Shown: positions 1-10,277 of the stretch, in pieces
Numbering within the stretch: the first letter of the stretch is position 1
Layout: every line of letters starts with the position of its first letter
Assembly: GCA_028285485.1 (NCBI GenBank)
Contig: JANQPC010000064.1
Span: 107,079 to 171,078, forward strand
DNA length: 64,000 nucleotides
From: Paracoccaceae bacterium
GTDB taxonomy: Bacteria > Pseudomonadota > Alphaproteobacteria > Rhodobacterales > Rhodobacteraceae
Direction of reading: 5' to 3'
The notes under the pieces: model-generated
Database searches by the model: none
The model's input: only the letters and a program-made list of their open reading frames with translations
What the model was told of the DNA's origin: nothing
Position numbers and translations under genes: made by a program

Positions 1-1380
1 GCCACGCTGATCGGCCCGGGGCACGGGCTTTGGATCCTCTCGCTGATCCTGATCGCGCTGGGGGCCGGGGTGGGCTACCAGCTTGCCACCAAGGTCGAGA
101 TGACCCAGATGCCAGAGCTTGTGGCGATCATGCATTCGCTCGTGGGGCTCGCGGCAGTATTCGTGGGCTTCAACGCCGATATCATGATCAATATCGTATC
201 GGGCCTCTTCACCGAAACGGGCGGCACATTGGGCGCGGTGGGCGAGGATGGCTTCACCGCCATCGGCCTGCCGAAGGATGTGTTTGACGGGCTTTCGGCC
301 TTCGGGCAGCTCGTAGCGAAGAAAAGCGGCGTTGAGATCACCATTCTGCAGGTGGAGCTTGCGTTGGGGATCTGGATCGGCGCGGTGACCTTCACGGGCT
401 CCGTCGTGGCCTATGGCAAGCTTTCGGGGAACTCCAGCAGGCTGCCCTTCAAGATCGACACCAGCGCCAAGCAGCTACCGGGCGGGCATCTTCTGAACGC
501 TGCGGCAGCGGCGCTCTCACTTCTGCTCCTCTTCCTCTATCTCGGCGGGTCGGGCAGCTGGACGCTTGTACTTCTCACCCTCGCCGCGCTCTTTATCGGC
601 TATCACCTGATCATGGGGATCGGCGGGGCGGATATGCCCGTCGTCGTTTCGATGCTGAACAGCTATTCGGGCTGGGCGGCCGCGGCGATCGGCTTCTCGC
701 TCGGCAATGATCTTCTGATCGTTGTGGGCGCGCTTGTGGGCTCCTCGGGCGCGATCCTTTCCTACATCATGTGCAAGGCGATGAACCGCTCGTTCGTCAG
801 CGTGATCCTCGGCGGTTTTGGCGGCGCGGCGGGCGAACAGATGGCGGTTGAGGGCGAACAGATCGCCATCGATGCCGATGGCGTGGCCGCAACGCTGAAC
901 GAAGCCGATAGCGTGATCATCGTGCCCGGCTACGGCATGGCCGTGGCGCAGGCGCAGCAGGCGGTCAGCGAGCTGACCCGCAAGCTGCGCGCCGCGGGCA
1001 AGGAGGTGCGATTTGCCATCCATCCCGTTGCGGGCCGCCTGCCGGGGCACATGAACGTGCTTCTTGCCGAGGCCAAGGTGCCCTACGACATCGTGCTGGA
1101 GATGGAGGAGATCAACGACGATTTCCCCGAAACCGACGTGGTGATCGTGATCGGGTCCAATGACATCGTGAACCCAGCGGCGCAGGACGATCCAAACTCA
1201 CCCATCGCGGGCATGCCGGTGCTTGAGGTATGGAAGGCCAAGCAGGTTTTCGTTTCAAAACGCGGCCAGGGCACGGGCTATTCCGGTATCGAGAACCCGC
1301 TTTTCTACAAAGACAACACGCGGATGTTCTACGGCGATGCGAAAGCCTCGCTCGATACGCTTCTGCCGAAGGTCGAGTAA
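1..1380 (+). CDS. pntB: NAD(P) transhydrogenase subunit beta (5' end outside window)
   Basis: This is the beta subunit of the membrane proton-translocating transhydrogenase, which uses the proton gradient to reduce NADP+ with NADH. The reading frame is open from base 1, so the gene starts upstream; compared with the usual 460-480 residues only a short N-terminal stretch is missing. About 270 residues of hydrophobic membrane helices come first. The soluble NADP-binding domain III follows, with the dinucleotide motif [10 protein letters not shown] and the conserved [12 protein letters not shown] and [11 protein letters not shown] segments near the C terminus. The alpha subunit is expected just upstream. 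Family assignment is secure. Confidence 0.96.
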   Translation, partial: ATLIGPGHGLWILSLILIALGAGVGYQLATKVEMTQMPELVAIMHSLVGLAAVFVGFNADIMINIVSGLFTETGGTLGAVGEDGFTAIGLPKDVFDGLSAFGQLVAKKSGVEITILQVELALGIWIGAVTFTGSVVAYGKLSGNSSRLPFKIDTSAKQLPGGHLLNAAAAALSLLLLFLYLGGSGSWTLVLLTLAALFIGYHLIMGIGGADMPVVVSMLNSYSGWAAAAIGFSLGNDLLIVVGALVGSSGAILSYIMCKAMNRSFVSVILGGFGGAAGEQMAVEGEQIAIDADGVAATLNEADSVIIVPGYGMAVAQAQQAVSELTRKLRAAGKEVRFAIHPVAGRLPGHMNVLLAEAKVPYDIVLEMEEINDDFPETDVVIVIGSNDIVNPAAQDDPNSPIAGMPVLEVWKAKQVFVSKRGQGTGYSGIENPLFYKDNTRMFYGDAKASLDTLLPKVE

Positions 1381-1424
1381 CCGGCTAACGGGGCCAAGCT
1401 ACCGTGGCCAATCTCGGGGCTAAC

Positions 1425-2816
1425 CTACCAGGGCCCGTGGTGGCCCTCGCCGCCGTCGATGCGCGCGAAGCCGTGCGCGCCAAAGAAATCCCGCTGGGCC
1501 TGAATAAGATCCGTCGTCCCCCGGGCGGTGCGCATGGTGTCATAAAACCCGATGGCCGCCGCCATCGCGGGCATCGGCAGCCCGGCGGCCAGCCCGCAGG
1601 TAACCACCCGGCGCAGCGCCGGCATCCCTTCGGCCAGGCGCCCCACAAATCGCGGCGCGAAGATGAGCTGGCCGTGGGGCAGGCCCTCCCGCACTGCGCT
1701 TGCGATATCGTCGAGAAGTGCAGATCGGATGATGCAGCCCGCGCGCCAGATCTCGGCAATCCGCGCCAGATCGAGGCCCCACTCGTATTCTTCAGAGGCC
1801 GCCGCCAATAGCGCCATTCCTTGAGCATAGCCGATGATCCGCGCAGCCAGCAGCGCCTCTTCAAGATCGCTATCCAGAACCGGGTGGCATTTCCCTTCGG
1901 GCGCCGCCAGGATTTCGGCCCCCGCCGCACGCGCCTCGCGCGCCGCCGACCAGGAGCGCGCCGCCACCGCCGCCTCGATGGCGGTGGCCGATTGGCCGAG
2001 CGTCAGCGCCTCGATCAGCGTCCAGCGCCCCGTGCCCTTCTGCCCGGCGGCGTCAACGATCATCTCCACCATCGGGCGTTTGGTTTCGGGATCTTTCGCT
2101 GCCAGAACGGCTGCGGAGATTTCCACGAGATAGGAATGAAGCGGCCCGCCATTCCATTCGGCAAACAGCTCGGCGATCTGGCCCGGCGCGCGGCCCTGCC
2201 CGTCGCGCAACATGCCATAGACTTCGGCGATCAGCTGCATATCGGCATATTCGATCCCGTTATGGACCGTCTTCACGAAGTGCCCGGCGCCATCGGGGCC
2301 AAGATGCGCCGCGCAGGGTTCATCCTTGTAGCGCGCCGCGATTGCCTCGACGATCTCCTCAATCGGGGCGTAGCTTTCCGCAGGCCCGCCAACCATGATC
2401 GACGGCCCGTGCCGCGCGCCGTCTTCGCCGCCCGACACGCCCATGCCGATAAAGTTGAACCCCTGCCGGGCAAGATCGGCCTCGCGGCGGCGCGTATCGT
2501 GAAAGTTGGCATTCCCGGCGTCGATAATAAGATCGCCCTTTTCGAGATGGGGCAGCAGGCCCTCGATCACGGCATCGACGGGATCGCCCGCAGGCACCAT
2601 CGCAATCACGGCGCGGGGCGTTTCCAATGCGCCAGCAAGCGCCTCGAAGCTTTCGGTCGCCGTTATCGCCTCGGCCAGCGGGCCCGCCTCATCCAGAAAC
2701 GCGCGCGTGCGCTCCGTGCTGCGGTTATGCACCGCGATGGGATAGCCCTTCTCGGCGATGTTAAGCGCCAGGGCCGCGCCCATCGTTCCAAGCCCGGTAA
2801 GTCCGATCCGTGCCAT
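1425..2816 (-). CDS. gnd: 6-phosphogluconate dehydrogenase (decarboxylating)
   Basis: The enzyme oxidises and decarboxylates 6-phosphogluconate to ribulose 5-phosphate with NADP+ in the oxidative pentose phosphate pathway. The 463-residue protein has the Rossmann motif GLGTMG at residues 8-13, the substrate loop GVSGGEDGARHGPS and the active-site segment HFVKTVHNGIEY. Length matches the family. It is convergent with pntB, leaving only 44 bases between stop codons. Both genes serve NADPH supply, but they are on opposite strands and not one operon. The start is the ATG before the Rossmann strand. Confidence 0.96.
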   Translation of the reverse strand: MARIGLTGLGTMGAALALNIAEKGYPIAVHNRSTERTRAFLDEAGPLAEAITATESFEALAGALETPRAVIAMVPAGDPVDAVIEGLLPHLEKGDLIIDAGNANFHDTRRREADLARQGFNFIGMGVSGGEDGARHGPSIMVGGPAESYAPIEEIVEAIAARYKDEPCAAHLGPDGAGHFVKTVHNGIEYADMQLIAEVYGMLRDGQGRAPGQIAELFAEWNGGPLHSYLVEISAAVLAAKDPETKRPMVEMIVDAAGQKGTGRWTLIEALTLGQSATAIEAAVAARSWSAAREARAAGAEILAAPEGKCHPVLDSDLEEALLAARIIGYAQGMALLAAASEEYEWGLDLARIAEIWRAGCIIRSALLDDIASAVREGLPHGQLIFAPRFVGRLAEGMPALRRVVTCGLAAGLPMPAMAAAIGFYDTMRTARGTTDLIQAQRDFFGAHGFARIDGGEGHHGPW

Positions 2817-2965
2817 GTATCCTCCCCACGTGCCATGCCGCTTTGAGGCAAACTATGGTGTGGCCCGAGATGCGCAAGAGCCCCGCGGCCCGGCAATTAC
2901 GGGCTCGCCTTTTGCCGCCAATACCGCGAAACTCCCCCGAGGCACTGCAGGCAAGAGGCACACAC

Positions 2966-3196
2966 ATGGGTGTGATGGAAGACGTCACCGATGATCTGGC
3001 GCAACTGGCGCTGAAGCTCGAAGAGCAGACGGGCGACGAAAAGGTCATCAACAAGATCGCGGACGCGCTTGGAAATTCCTCCCCGACCATGGAAGAAACC
3101 TTTCTGACCGCCGTGCGGATCCGGCGGGCCGAGCGGCGCGCGCGGGCGGTGATCGCCGAGATCGCCGGGTCTGCCCTTCCGGCACCGGAAAAATGA
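2966..3196 (+). CDS. small conserved-looking protein of unknown function (76 aa)
   Basis: A charged, soluble 76-residue protein with no signal peptide or membrane segment. It looks helical, with an acidic first half and a basic RRAERRARA stretch near residues 53-61. I chose the ATG at 2966 because AAGAGG lies about 7 bases upstream; the frame stays open further upstream, but that part reads like untranslated sequence. It lies between divergent gnd and argD and is followed by a strong hairpin at 3292-3313, suggesting its own short transcript. I do not recognise a domain and assign no function. Confidence 0.7.
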   Translation: MGVMEDVTDDLAQLALKLEEQTGDEKVINKIADALGNSSPTMEETFLTAVRIRRAERRARAVIAEIAGSALPAPEK

Positions 3197-3291
3197 TCTC
3201 TGGCGCCGTGGCCGCGTTCGGTTTATGGAGCCTCCATGCTTGATCGGACCGTGCATATCCTCCGACGCCGACGCTGAACTCAGCGCGCCCT

Positions 3292-3313
3292 CCCCTTGTG
3301 GCTGAACAAGGGG
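3292..3313 (+). terminator. perfect 8-bp hairpin, probable terminator
   Basis: CCCCTTGT and ACAAGGGG form a perfect 8-bp stem around a 6-base loop, about 95 bases after the 76-aa gene and 70 before argD. The following bases are pyrimidine-rich but lack a clean T run. It probably ends the upstream transcript; a role in the argD leader is possible. Confidence 0.5.
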
Positions 3314-3383
3314 CCCTTCCCATTCGTTGACATGCCCCCCATGCCGCTGGCACCTCTGGGGCCCATTGCAAAGGAACGCTTCG

Positions 3384-4568
3384 ATGATCCCCGCGATCTT
3401 GCCCACCTATAACCGCGCACCCCTCGCCTTTACCCATGGGAACGGTAGTTGGCTGGTTGCGGAGGATGGGGCGCGATACCTTGATCTTGCCGCCGGGATC
3501 GCGGTGAACGCGTTGGGCCACGCCCACCCCGCGCTTGTGGAGACCCTCGCGGCTCAGGCCGGCAAGCTCTGGCATACGTCAAACCTCTACCAGATCCCCG
3601 AACAGCAGGCGCTGGCAGAACGGCTGGTGGAGGCGACCTTTGCCGATACCGTGTTTTTCACCAATTCGGGCACAGAAGCCTGCGAGCTTGCCGTGAAGAT
3701 GGCGCGGAAGTACTGGCATGAAGCCGGGCAACCTGAGCGCACAGATATAATTACCTTCGAGGGCGCGTTTCACGGCCGCTCCTCCGCCGCCATCGCCGCA
3801 GCCGGATCGGAGAAGATGACCAAGGGGTTCGGGCCGCTTCTGCCCGGTTTCGTGCATGTGCCCTTTGGCGATCACGATGCGCTGACGGCCGCGATCAGCG
3901 ATACTGTCGGCGCGATCCTGATCGAGCCGGTGCAGGGCGAAGGAGGCATCCGCCCGGTGCCCGACCAGTGCCTCAAGGGCCTGCGCGATCTCTGCGACAG
4001 CCATGGCATCCTGCTCATCTTCGATGAGGTGCAGTGCGGCATCGGGCGGACGGGCCGCCTGTTCGCCCATGAATGGGCCGGTGTGACGCCTGACATCATG
4101 ATGGTGGCCAAGGGCATCGGCGGGGGCTTCCCGCTCGGCGCCGTGCTTGCCACCGAGGCCGTGGGGCAGGCGATGAGCACAGGCACGCATGGCTCCACCT
4201 ATGGCGGCAACCCACTGGGCTGCGCCATCGGCGCGAAGGTGATGGAAATCGTAGGGGAAGAGGCGTTTCTCGCCGATGTGCGCCGTAAAGCAGGGTTGTT
4301 GCGCCAACGGCTCGAAGGGCTCGTGGCCAGCCACCCGGATGTGTTCGAGGAGGTGCGCGGATCGGGCCTGATGCTGGGCCTCAAATGCAAGGTGGCGAAC
4401 ACCGAGGTCGCCGCCGCAGGCCATGCGGCGCATATTCTCACGGTTCCGGCGGCGGATAACGTGCTGCGCCTTCTTCCGGCGCTCACGATTTCTGACGATG
4501 AGATTGGCGAAGCGGTGCTGCGGCTTGATCGGGCCGCAACATCGCTGAAAGCCACCCAACCGGCATGA
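3384..4568 (+). CDS. argD: acetylornithine aminotransferase
   Basis: A PLP-dependent class III aminotransferase that converts N-acetylglutamate semialdehyde to N-acetylornithine in arginine synthesis. The 394-residue protein shows the N-terminal [12 protein letters not shown] segment, the cofactor-phosphate motif [23 protein letters not shown] with the PLP-nitrogen aspartate, and the Schiff-base lysine in [14 protein letters not shown]. The ATG at 3384 is preceded by AAGGA at 3371. argF follows after 13 bases, so the two are one operon for successive parts of the pathway. Discrimination from a succinylornithine enzyme rests on this linkage. Confidence 0.95.
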   Translation: MIPAILPTYNRAPLAFTHGNGSWLVAEDGARYLDLAAGIAVNALGHAHPALVETLAAQAGKLWHTSNLYQIPEQQALAERLVEATFADTVFFTNSGTEACELAVKMARKYWHEAGQPERTDIITFEGAFHGRSSAAIAAAGSEKMTKGFGPLLPGFVHVPFGDHDALTAAISDTVGAILIEPVQGEGGIRPVPDQCLKGLRDLCDSHGILLIFDEVQCGIGRTGRLFAHEWAGVTPDIMMVAKGIGGGFPLGAVLATEAVGQAMSTGTHGSTYGGNPLGCAIGAKVMEIVGEEAFLADVRRKAGLLRQRLEGLVASHPDVFEEVRGSGLMLGLKCKVANTEVAAAGHAAHILTVPAADNVLRLLPALTISDDEIGEAVLRLDRAATSLKATQPA

Positions 4569-4581
4569 GGGGGCACACAAA

Positions 4582-5508
4582 ATGAGCCACTTCCTCGACA
4601 TTCACAAAACCGATGATGCCGAGCTGCGGAAAATCATGGAGGCCGCCCATGCGATGAAGGCTGCGCGGGCGGGCAGGCCGAAAGGCGCAACTGATGACGA
4701 TCATCCGCTCGCCGGGCGGATCGTAGCGTTGGTTTTCGAAAAGCCGTCCACCCGCACCCGTGTGTCATTCGATGTGGGCGTGCGGCAGATGGGCGGGCAA
4801 ACCCTGGTGCTTTCGGGCCAGGATATGCAGCTTGGCCACGGCGAAACCATCGCAGATACCGCGCGCGTGCTGTCGCGTTATGTGGATCTGATCATGTTGC
4901 GCACGTTTCGGGAAGACACGCTTCTGGAGCTGGCCGAACATGCCACCGTGCCGGTGATCAACGGGCTGACTGATCGCACCCATCCCTGCCAGATCATGGC
5001 AGACATCATGACCTTCGAGGAACATCGCGGGCCGATTGCAGGCAAGAAGGTTGTCTGGGCGGGGGATGGCAACAATGTCTGCGCCTCGTTCTTGCATGCC
5101 GCCGCGCCCTTCGGGTTTGAGCTCACGATCTCGGGGCCCGAACAGCTTGATCCCGAGCCTGAGTTTGTGCAGGGCGCACGGGCGCAGGGCGCCTCCGTCA
5201 CATTCGACCGCAATCTCGAAACCGCGGTTGCGGGGGCGGATCTGATCGTGGCCGATACCTGGGTTTCGATGCATGATGCGGCCTCAACCCGCGAGCGGCG
5301 CCATAACCTTCTGCGCCCCTATCAGGTGAACGAAGACCTGATGGCACTGGCCAAGCCCGAGACGCTCTTCATGCATTGCCTGCCCGCGCATCGCGAGGAA
5401 GAGGTGACAAGCGCGGTGATGGACGGGCCGCATTCCGTGATCTTCGACGAGGCGGAAAACCGGCTTCACGCCCAAAAGGCGATCCTGCGGTGGTGCCTTG
5501 GGGTGTAA
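4582..5508 (+). CDS. argF: ornithine carbamoyltransferase
   Basis: Transfers the carbamoyl group from carbamoyl phosphate to ornithine, giving citrulline. The 308-residue protein has the carbamoyl-phosphate motif STRTR at residues 56-60, HPCQ at 134-137 and the ornithine-site HCLPA motif around residue 265. Length and motifs fit the anabolic enzyme. It lies directly downstream of argD in the same direction. The next gene, gcrA, is 173 bases away with a terminator-like hairpin in between. Confidence 0.97.
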   Translation: MSHFLDIHKTDDAELRKIMEAAHAMKAARAGRPKGATDDDHPLAGRIVALVFEKPSTRTRVSFDVGVRQMGGQTLVLSGQDMQLGHGETIADTARVLSRYVDLIMLRTFREDTLLELAEHATVPVINGLTDRTHPCQIMADIMTFEEHRGPIAGKKVVWAGDGNNVCASFLHAAAPFGFELTISGPEQLDPEPEFVQGARAQGASVTFDRNLETAVAGADLIVADTWVSMHDAASTRERRHNLLRPYQVNEDLMALAKPETLFMHCLPAHREEEVTSAVMDGPHSVIFDEAENRLHAQKAILRWCLGV

Positions 5509-5635
5509 CACCGGCGCAAAGGCCATGTGCCGAACGTGGCCTTGGGGTAACCCGGCCCGGCCCTTAGCGCGGGCTCGGTTGGCTTGGCCTTGTATCCCGC
5601 GTTGGCGCGACTAAAATAAGGGATGGTCAAGTTTC

Positions 5636-5662
5636 AAAGCGGCTCGCAAGCGGGCCGCTTTT
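5636..5662 (+). terminator. terminator-like hairpin in the gcrA leader
   Basis: AAAGCGGC and GCCGCTTT pair across a 10-base loop and end in four T residues. It has the form of an intrinsic terminator, yet its end is only 19 bases before the gcrA ATG. It may end argF transcription, attenuate gcrA, or do both. No convincing promoter can be fitted between it and gcrA. Confidence 0.55.
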
Positions 5663-5681
5663 CAGATGGGAAACCCGCTTA

Positions 5682-6218
5682 ATGTCGTGGACCGATGAAC
5701 GCGTCGAGCTCTTGAAGAAGATGTGGGGCGAAGGCCAGTCGGCCAGCCAGATTGCAAAAGAACTTGGCGGGGTTACGCGGAACGCGGTGATTGGCAAGGT
5801 GCACCGCCTGGGGCTTTCGAACCGCTCCGGCGCCGCCCCGGCCAAGACCGCCAAGGACAAGCCCGCCGCAAAGGCGGAAGCGCCCGCGGAGAAAGCCGAA
5901 GAGGTGCGCGCCGAGCGTCCGGCACCGCCGCCTGCACGCAAACAGATCATTCCGGCAGGTCAGCCCTTGCCGCCGCAGCCTTCGGCCAATGAAATCAGCC
6001 CCGAAGCGCTGGCCAGCGTGCGGGAAGTCGAAAAGAAATCGCGTAAAATCAGCTTGATGGAGTTGACGGAACGCACCTGCAAATGGCCCATCGGCGATCC
6101 GGCCACGGATGATTTCTGGTTTTGCGGCCTGCCCGTGCAACAGGGCAAACCCTATTGCGAGGCGCATGTCGGCGTGGCGTTCCAGCCGATGTCCAGCCGG
6201 CGCGACAGGCGCCGCTAA
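5682..6218 (+). CDS. gcrA: cell-cycle transcriptional regulator GcrA
   Basis: GcrA is an alphaproteobacterial regulator that binds sigma-70 RNA polymerase and, in Caulobacter, activates promoters carrying methylated GANTC sites. The 178-residue protein begins with the family's helix-turn-helix domain (SWTDERVELLKKMW through RNAVIGKVHRLGLSNR, residues 2-47). A low-complexity Ala/Pro/Lys/Glu linker follows, and the conserved C-terminal sigma-interacting part contains CKWPIGDP, FCG and YCEAHVG. It lies between argF and a convergent small ORF, ending in its own hairpin. The upstream hairpin at 5636-5662 suggests leader control. Confidence 0.95.
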   Translation: MSWTDERVELLKKMWGEGQSASQIAKELGGVTRNAVIGKVHRLGLSNRSGAAPAKTAKDKPAAKAEAPAEKAEEVRAERPAPPPARKQIIPAGQPLPPQPSANEISPEALASVREVEKKSRKISLMELTERTCKWPIGDPATDDFWFCGLPVQQGKPYCEAHVGVAFQPMSSRRDRRR

Positions 6219-6219
6219 C

Positions 6220-6239
6220 CCCGGGCCGAAAAGCCCGGG
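6220..6239 (+). terminator. hairpin after gcrA
   Basis: CCCGGGC and GCCCGGG form a perfect 7-bp stem around loop CGAAAA immediately after the gcrA stop. The tail ATTCCTGTTC is only partly T-rich. It sits between convergent genes and could serve both strands. Confidence 0.6.
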
Positions 6240-6247
6240 ATTCCTGT

Positions 6248-6496
6248 TCAAAAGAGTTGCGGCGGCAGCTTTGGCGGCAATGTCGGCAGGCGCCGCGGGC
6301 GCTCCACCGGCGGCAGGCCCACATCGTTTCGCAGATAGGGCGGCAGCGTGTCTGCCGAGATCGGCCTGCGCTTCGGCGCCAGCGGCAGGCGCTTCACTGC
6401 GGCCCAAAGCACCGCCCAGGCCCCGTATCGCGCAATGATCGGCGAAATTGCGGTGTTTAAGGTAACGGGTGCACCATCCCGAATAGTTTTGATCAT
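6248..6496 (-). CDS. small basic protein of unknown function (82 aa)
   Basis: An 82-residue basic, proline-rich protein. The N-terminal half carries a hydrophobic, probably amphipathic segment (ISPIIARYGAWAVLWAAV, residues 18-35). The middle has YLRNDVGLPP, reminiscent of the short LRRDIGL-type motif seen at the ends of many small Rhodobacterales proteins, including DUF1127-like ones. The start is supported by GGGGAAAG upstream. It is convergent with gcrA. The family resemblance is my recollection and a function cannot be given. Confidence 0.6.
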   Translation of the reverse strand: MIKTIRDGAPVTLNTAISPIIARYGAWAVLWAAVKRLPLAPKRRPISADTLPPYLRNDVGLPPVERPRRLPTLPPKLPPQLF

Positions 6497-6618
6497 CTGT
6501 CTTTCCCCGCCATGCCTTGCGCATGGGGCGGAGCCTCTGACTTGGAGAAAACGGGCGATGAGGCGCCGAAGTCGCGGGCCGCGAGGGCCCGAAGCGCTAG
6601 TTCATCGCTGTTGAGAAA

Positions 6619-6632
6619 GCGCCCTCGGGCGC
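6619..6632 (-). terminator. short hairpin after the 24-codon ORF
   Basis: GCGCC and GGCGC pair around a 4-base loop, followed on the minus strand by TTTCT. It begins 11 bases after the stop of the 24-codon ORF. A second G/C hairpin lies near 6574-6590. Either could end or structure this short transcript. Confidence 0.4.
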
Positions 6633-6642
6633 GGTTTGGCTT

Positions 6643-6717
6643 TTACGCGCCGCGTCGCGCGCCAAGCATCACCGAACGAGTGCCGCGAAGGTGTGGCTGT
6701 GCTGCGAGTACTGACAT
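6643..6717 (-). CDS. candidate 24-aa peptide with a strong ribosome site
   Basis: An ATG-to-TAA ORF of 24 codons reading MSVLAAQPHL...GARRGA, with five arginines. The sequence AAGGAGGGCGCACG just before the ATG is a near-ideal Shine-Dalgarno site, and this is the main reason to believe in it. A hairpin follows the stop at 6619-6632. It lies between the AsmA-family gene and the 82-aa gene, all on the minus strand. The gene-free stretch 6497-6802 otherwise holds only G/C-rich hairpins. It could be a leader peptide controlling the 82-aa gene, a free microprotein, or the 5' end of a small RNA. Confidence 0.45.
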   Translation of the reverse strand: MSVLAAQPHLRGTRSVMLGARRGA

Positions 6718-6802
6718 CGTGCGCCCTCCTTCTGAAAATGCGAGCGTTTCGGTGCCGCGGTCTTAGGCGAGAGCGGCGCGAAAACCAAGGAAAAGTTCTT
6801 GG

Positions 6803-8764
6803 TTAGTCGAAAAGGCTGCGCAAACCGCGCTTCAGTTCTTCCTCAACCTTATCCTTGATCGCCTCTTCGGGATCGGGCGATTGATCGGTAAGCCCCAGTT
6901 CCTCAACGGCTTTCTGCTTGAGATCCTCTTCAAGCTCATCGCGCGCCTGCTCGATCTCCTCATCCAGGCGATCGCGCGCAAGGCTTTCGAGATCAAGCTG
7001 AAAGCGGGGGGCAGACCAGGCGCCGGAGATGCGGAGGGGAATCGAAAGGCCGTCATCCTCCTGCGACAGAAGCCGCGGCACGATCCGCATGTCTAGCGAT
7101 TGGCCGCCAAGGTTTACGCTGCCGCCGCCCGTGGCGGTGAAGAGCGGTGCATCCACATCCAGCGTATCGTAGATCACCACGCCATCGACAATCCGGAAGG
7201 TTGCCCCGATCGAGTTGAAGATCGTGCTGGCACCGGCCCCCACGAAGGATGTGTCGAGGTTGCGGAGCATGCCCACAAGATCCAGGCCGCGAAGCTCGCC
7301 CGTTCCAAGGCTAATCCGGCCCTGACCGTCCAGCGAGTTCATGAGTGCGTTCATCGAGTTGCCAACACCCAGAACCTCGATCTCCATATCCCCCAGCGCG
7401 ATCAGGCGATCGAAATCGAGAAGCTCCGAGAAGAGTCGGGCGATGGCGATGGCCGAACCGGCAAGATCGGCGCTGGCCGAAAGCCCGCCGCGCCCGTTCA
7501 GAACGATCTGTCCCGCCACCTGCCCGTCATAGGCATTGAGTTCATCAATCCGGGTTACGAGGCGCGAATTGTCGAGCGTTGCGAAGATCCGCGTCGCCCC
7601 AAGCTGCGAGGTGCCAAGCGCGATGGACGTGGCCGAAAGCCCGATCTCGGCATCCGCCGCGCCAAGGCCGGACACATCGATGGGGTCTGTTGACCAGCCT
7701 CCGCCCGCCGCCGCATCGCCATCTGTGGCGGGCGCCTCCGCTTCCCCGCCGCCGAGGGCGGAGAGATCGAGCGCACCGGCCGCGATCTGGCCGGTGATCT
7801 TCGGGCGCGGGCCATCGAGCGCCACCGTCAGATCGCCCGTGAGCCGGTTTTGATCAAGCACGAAGGTGGCGCCCGAAATCGAGGCTTGTGTGCCGGAATA
7901 AGCCACATCGCCCGTAACGGCGATTGCGTTCTGGCCCAGCCCCTCCGGCAAGGCCGGGGCGGGCTGGCCTATCGCGGCGAATAGCGCGGGCATATCGGAA
8001 AGATCGGCATCAACCTTGCCCGCAATGCGCGTGAAATCGGCACCGACCTGGCCGGAATAACCAATTGAGGAGCCGCCGACGGCAAGCGCGATCTCGGCGG
8101 CAGACGCGCCTTCGAGCAGCGGTGCGAAAGCGGCGATCCATATCTCTGCGCTCACGGGCTGGCCATTGGCCGTGGCTTTCAGCGCAATGTCCGCCGGGCC
8201 ATCGAAGGCGGGCAGGCTGACCTCGGCCTCAATGCCGGAGAGTTCGGTCACCGCCCCCGCGGCATCGCGAAAACTCAATCGGCCATCGCTGATCGTGGCC
8301 TGCGCCAGAGAGAATGCGGGTGCTGCTGCCTCCTCTGCCGTATCCGCAGGGGCGGCTTCGGCGGTGCCCGCTGCCTCCACCATCTCGAACACCCAGTTGC
8401 CCTGACCCTCGGCATTGGTTTCAAGATCGATCACGGGCGCGATGATCTCGACCGAGTTCACCTCGATATCGCCGCCGATCAGCGCACCCAGATCCACCGA
8501 TACGGCGATATCCTCGGCGGCAAGCAGCGGGCCCCGATCGCTCCACTCTGCATTTGCGATCGTCACGGCGCCGGTGCGCACCCCAAGGCTCGGCCAGAGG
8601 CTTGGCCGCACATCGCCTTCGATTGTCAGCGCGCGGCCCGTGGCGGCTTCGAACCTGTCTTCCACAACCGCCGCGATCCGGTCCGAAGGGATCAGGAAAA
8701 AGGCCGCGATCGCAAAAAACGCAAGGAGGACGAGCACGCCCACAAGCCGCATGATCCAGCGCAT
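6803..8764 (-). CDS. AsmA family protein
   Basis: A 653-residue envelope protein of the AsmA/TamB-like superfamily, whose members are linked to outer-membrane assembly and lipid transport across the periplasm. It has one N-terminal membrane helix (residues 5-26), then the AsmA N-terminal pattern with [20 protein letters not shown], long beta-rich repeats, and the C-terminal AsmA region ([26 protein letters not shown]). An acidic, charged helical tail (residues about 590-650) follows. The start is unambiguous. It is divergent from rimO and so shares its upstream region. Cargo cannot be read from sequence. Confidence 0.88.
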   Translation of the reverse strand: MRWIMRLVGVLVLLAFFAIAAFFLIPSDRIAAVVEDRFEAATGRALTIEGDVRPSLWPSLGVRTGAVTIANAEWSDRGPLLAAEDIAVSVDLGALIGGDIEVNSVEIIAPVIDLETNAEGQGNWVFEMVEAAGTAEAAPADTAEEAAAPAFSLAQATISDGRLSFRDAAGAVTELSGIEAEVSLPAFDGPADIALKATANGQPVSAEIWIAAFAPLLEGASAAEIALAVGGSSIGYSGQVGADFTRIAGKVDADLSDMPALFAAIGQPAPALPEGLGQNAIAVTGDVAYSGTQASISGATFVLDQNRLTGDLTVALDGPRPKITGQIAAGALDLSALGGGEAEAPATDGDAAAGGGWSTDPIDVSGLGAADAEIGLSATSIALGTSQLGATRIFATLDNSRLVTRIDELNAYDGQVAGQIVLNGRGGLSASADLAGSAIAIARLFSELLDFDRLIALGDMEIEVLGVGNSMNALMNSLDGQGRISLGTGELRGLDLVGMLRNLDTSFVGAGASTIFNSIGATFRIVDGVVIYDTLDVDAPLFTATGGGSVNLGGQSLDMRIVPRLLSQEDDGLSIPLRISGAWSAPRFQLDLESLARDRLDEEIEQARDELEEDLKQKAVEELGLTDQSPDPEEAIKDKVEEELKRGLRSLFD

Positions 8765-8882
8765 CGGGGGCTCCTTTCACGGGTCGCCAGAGATTGGCGG
8801 GAAGATAGGCGGGGGCGGGCATCGCCTCAAGCAGGAACGCGATCACTTTCCTTGGCCCCCGAATGCGCCTATGTGCCCGGGC

Positions 8883-10277
8883 ATGTCTGCAAACCCGCCT
8901 GACCTGCGCCCCGATCGCGCGCGCGCCGCCGTTTCAGAAGCGGCGGTGCCCGGCGCCGCCCGTTCGGGCCAGCCGACCATCGGCATGGTTTCCCTCGGAT
9001 GCCCCAAGGCGCTGGTAGACAGCGAGCGCATCCTCACGCGGCTGCGCGCAGAAGGCTATGCCATCTCGCCCGACTATGGCGGCGCCGAGGCGGTGATCGT
9101 GAATACCTGCGGGTTCCTCGACAGTGCGAAGGCCGAAAGCCTGGAAGCGATTGGCGAGGCCCTGGCGGAGAACGGGCGGGTGATCGTAACGGGCTGCCTT
9201 GGGGCAGAGCCCGAGTATATCACCGGCGCGCATCCGAGCGTTCTGGCGGTGACCGGCCCGCACCAATACGAGGCCGTTCTCGATGCTGTGCATGCCGCAG
9301 TGCCCCCCGCGCCCGATCCCTTCATCGATCTTCTGCCCGCCTCGGGCGTGACGCTTACGCCGCGCCATTACAGCTACCTCAAAATCTCCGAGGGCTGTAA
9401 TCACAAGTGCCGCTTCTGCATCATCCCCGATATGCGCGGCAAGCTTGCCTCCCGCCCCGCCCACGCGGTGTTGCGCGAGGCGGAGCGGCTGGTGGAGGCC
9501 GGCGTGAAGGAGCTACTGGTGATCAGCCAGGATACCTCGGCCTATGGTGTGGATCTTCGCCATGCCGAGGCGAACGGGCACCGGGCGCATATCACCGATC
9601 TGGCGCGGGATCTGGGCAGCCTCGGCGCCTGGGTGCGGCTGCATTACGTATACCCCTACCCCCATGTCACCCAGCTTCTCCCGCTGATGGCCGAGGGGCG
9701 CGTTCTGCCCTATCTCGATATTCCGTTCCAGCATGCCCACCCCGATACGCTGCGCCGCATGGCGCGGCCCGCGGCGGCCGAAAAAACGCTGGATCGGATT
9801 GCGGAATGGCGCGCGATCTGCCCGGAGATCACCCTGCGATCCACCTTCATCGTCGGGTATCCCGGCGAGACGGAAGCGGAGTTCCAGGTGCTTCTCGATT
9901 GGCTGCAGGAGGCGCAGCTCGATCGTGTGGGTTGCTTCCGCTACGAAAACGTGGCTGGCGCGCGGGCCAATGATCTGCCCGATCACGTGCCCGAGGAGAT
10001 CAAGGAAGAGCGCTGGCACCGGTTCATGGAAGCCGCGCAGGCAATCTCGGCGGAGAAGCTTGCCGCGAAGGTTGGCCAGCGGCTCGACGTGATCGTAGAC
10101 GAGGTGGATGAGACAGGGGCGACCTGCCGAACGAAGGCCGATGCACCCGAGATTGACGGCCATCTCTTCATCGACGAGGCGTTTGGCGATCTATCGCCAG
10201 GCGATATCGTTCCGGTCGAAGTTGACGACGCGTCCGAGTACGATCTCTGGGGCCGACGCGCGGACTACGCGGGCTAG
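8883..10277 (+). CDS. rimO: ribosomal protein S12 methylthiotransferase RimO
   Basis: RimO is a radical-SAM enzyme that methylthiolates an aspartate of ribosomal protein S12. The protein has an N-terminal UPF0004 domain starting at [15 protein letters not shown], with further cluster cysteines in [11 protein letters not shown] and VTGCLG. The radical-SAM cysteine triad CNHKCRFC is near residues 172-179, and a C-terminal TRAM domain is present. Choosing the ATG at 8883 gives 464 residues, in line with Rhodobacterales homologues; an ATG 12 bases upstream is also possible and neither has a strong ribosome site. Its stop overlaps hupK by 4 bases, convergently. Confidence 0.95.
   Translation: MSANPPDLRPDRARAAVSEAAVPGAARSGQPTIGMVSLGCPKALVDSERILTRLRAEGYAISPDYGGAEAVIVNTCGFLDSAKAESLEAIGEALAENGRVIVTGCLGAEPEYITGAHPSVLAVTGPHQYEAVLDAVHAAVPPAPDPFIDLLPASGVTLTPRHYSYLKISEGCNHKCRFCIIPDMRGKLASRPAHAVLREAERLVEAGVKELLVISQDTSAYGVDLRHAEANGHRAHITDLARDLGSLGAWVRLHYVYPYPHVTQLLPLMAEGRVLPYLDIPFQHAHPDTLRRMARPAAAEKTLDRIAEWRAICPEITLRSTFIVGYPGETEAEFQVLLDWLQEAQLDRVGCFRYENVAGARANDLPDHVPEEIKEERWHRFMEAAQAISAEKLAAKVGQRLDVIVDEVDETGATCRTKADAPEIDGHLFIDEAFGDLSPGDIVPVEVDDASEYDLWGRRADYAG

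Noticed and set aside
3327..3355. Perfect TTGACA before argD as a sigma-70 promoter
   Set aside because: No acceptable -10 element occurs 16-18 bases downstream; the single hexamer is not enough.
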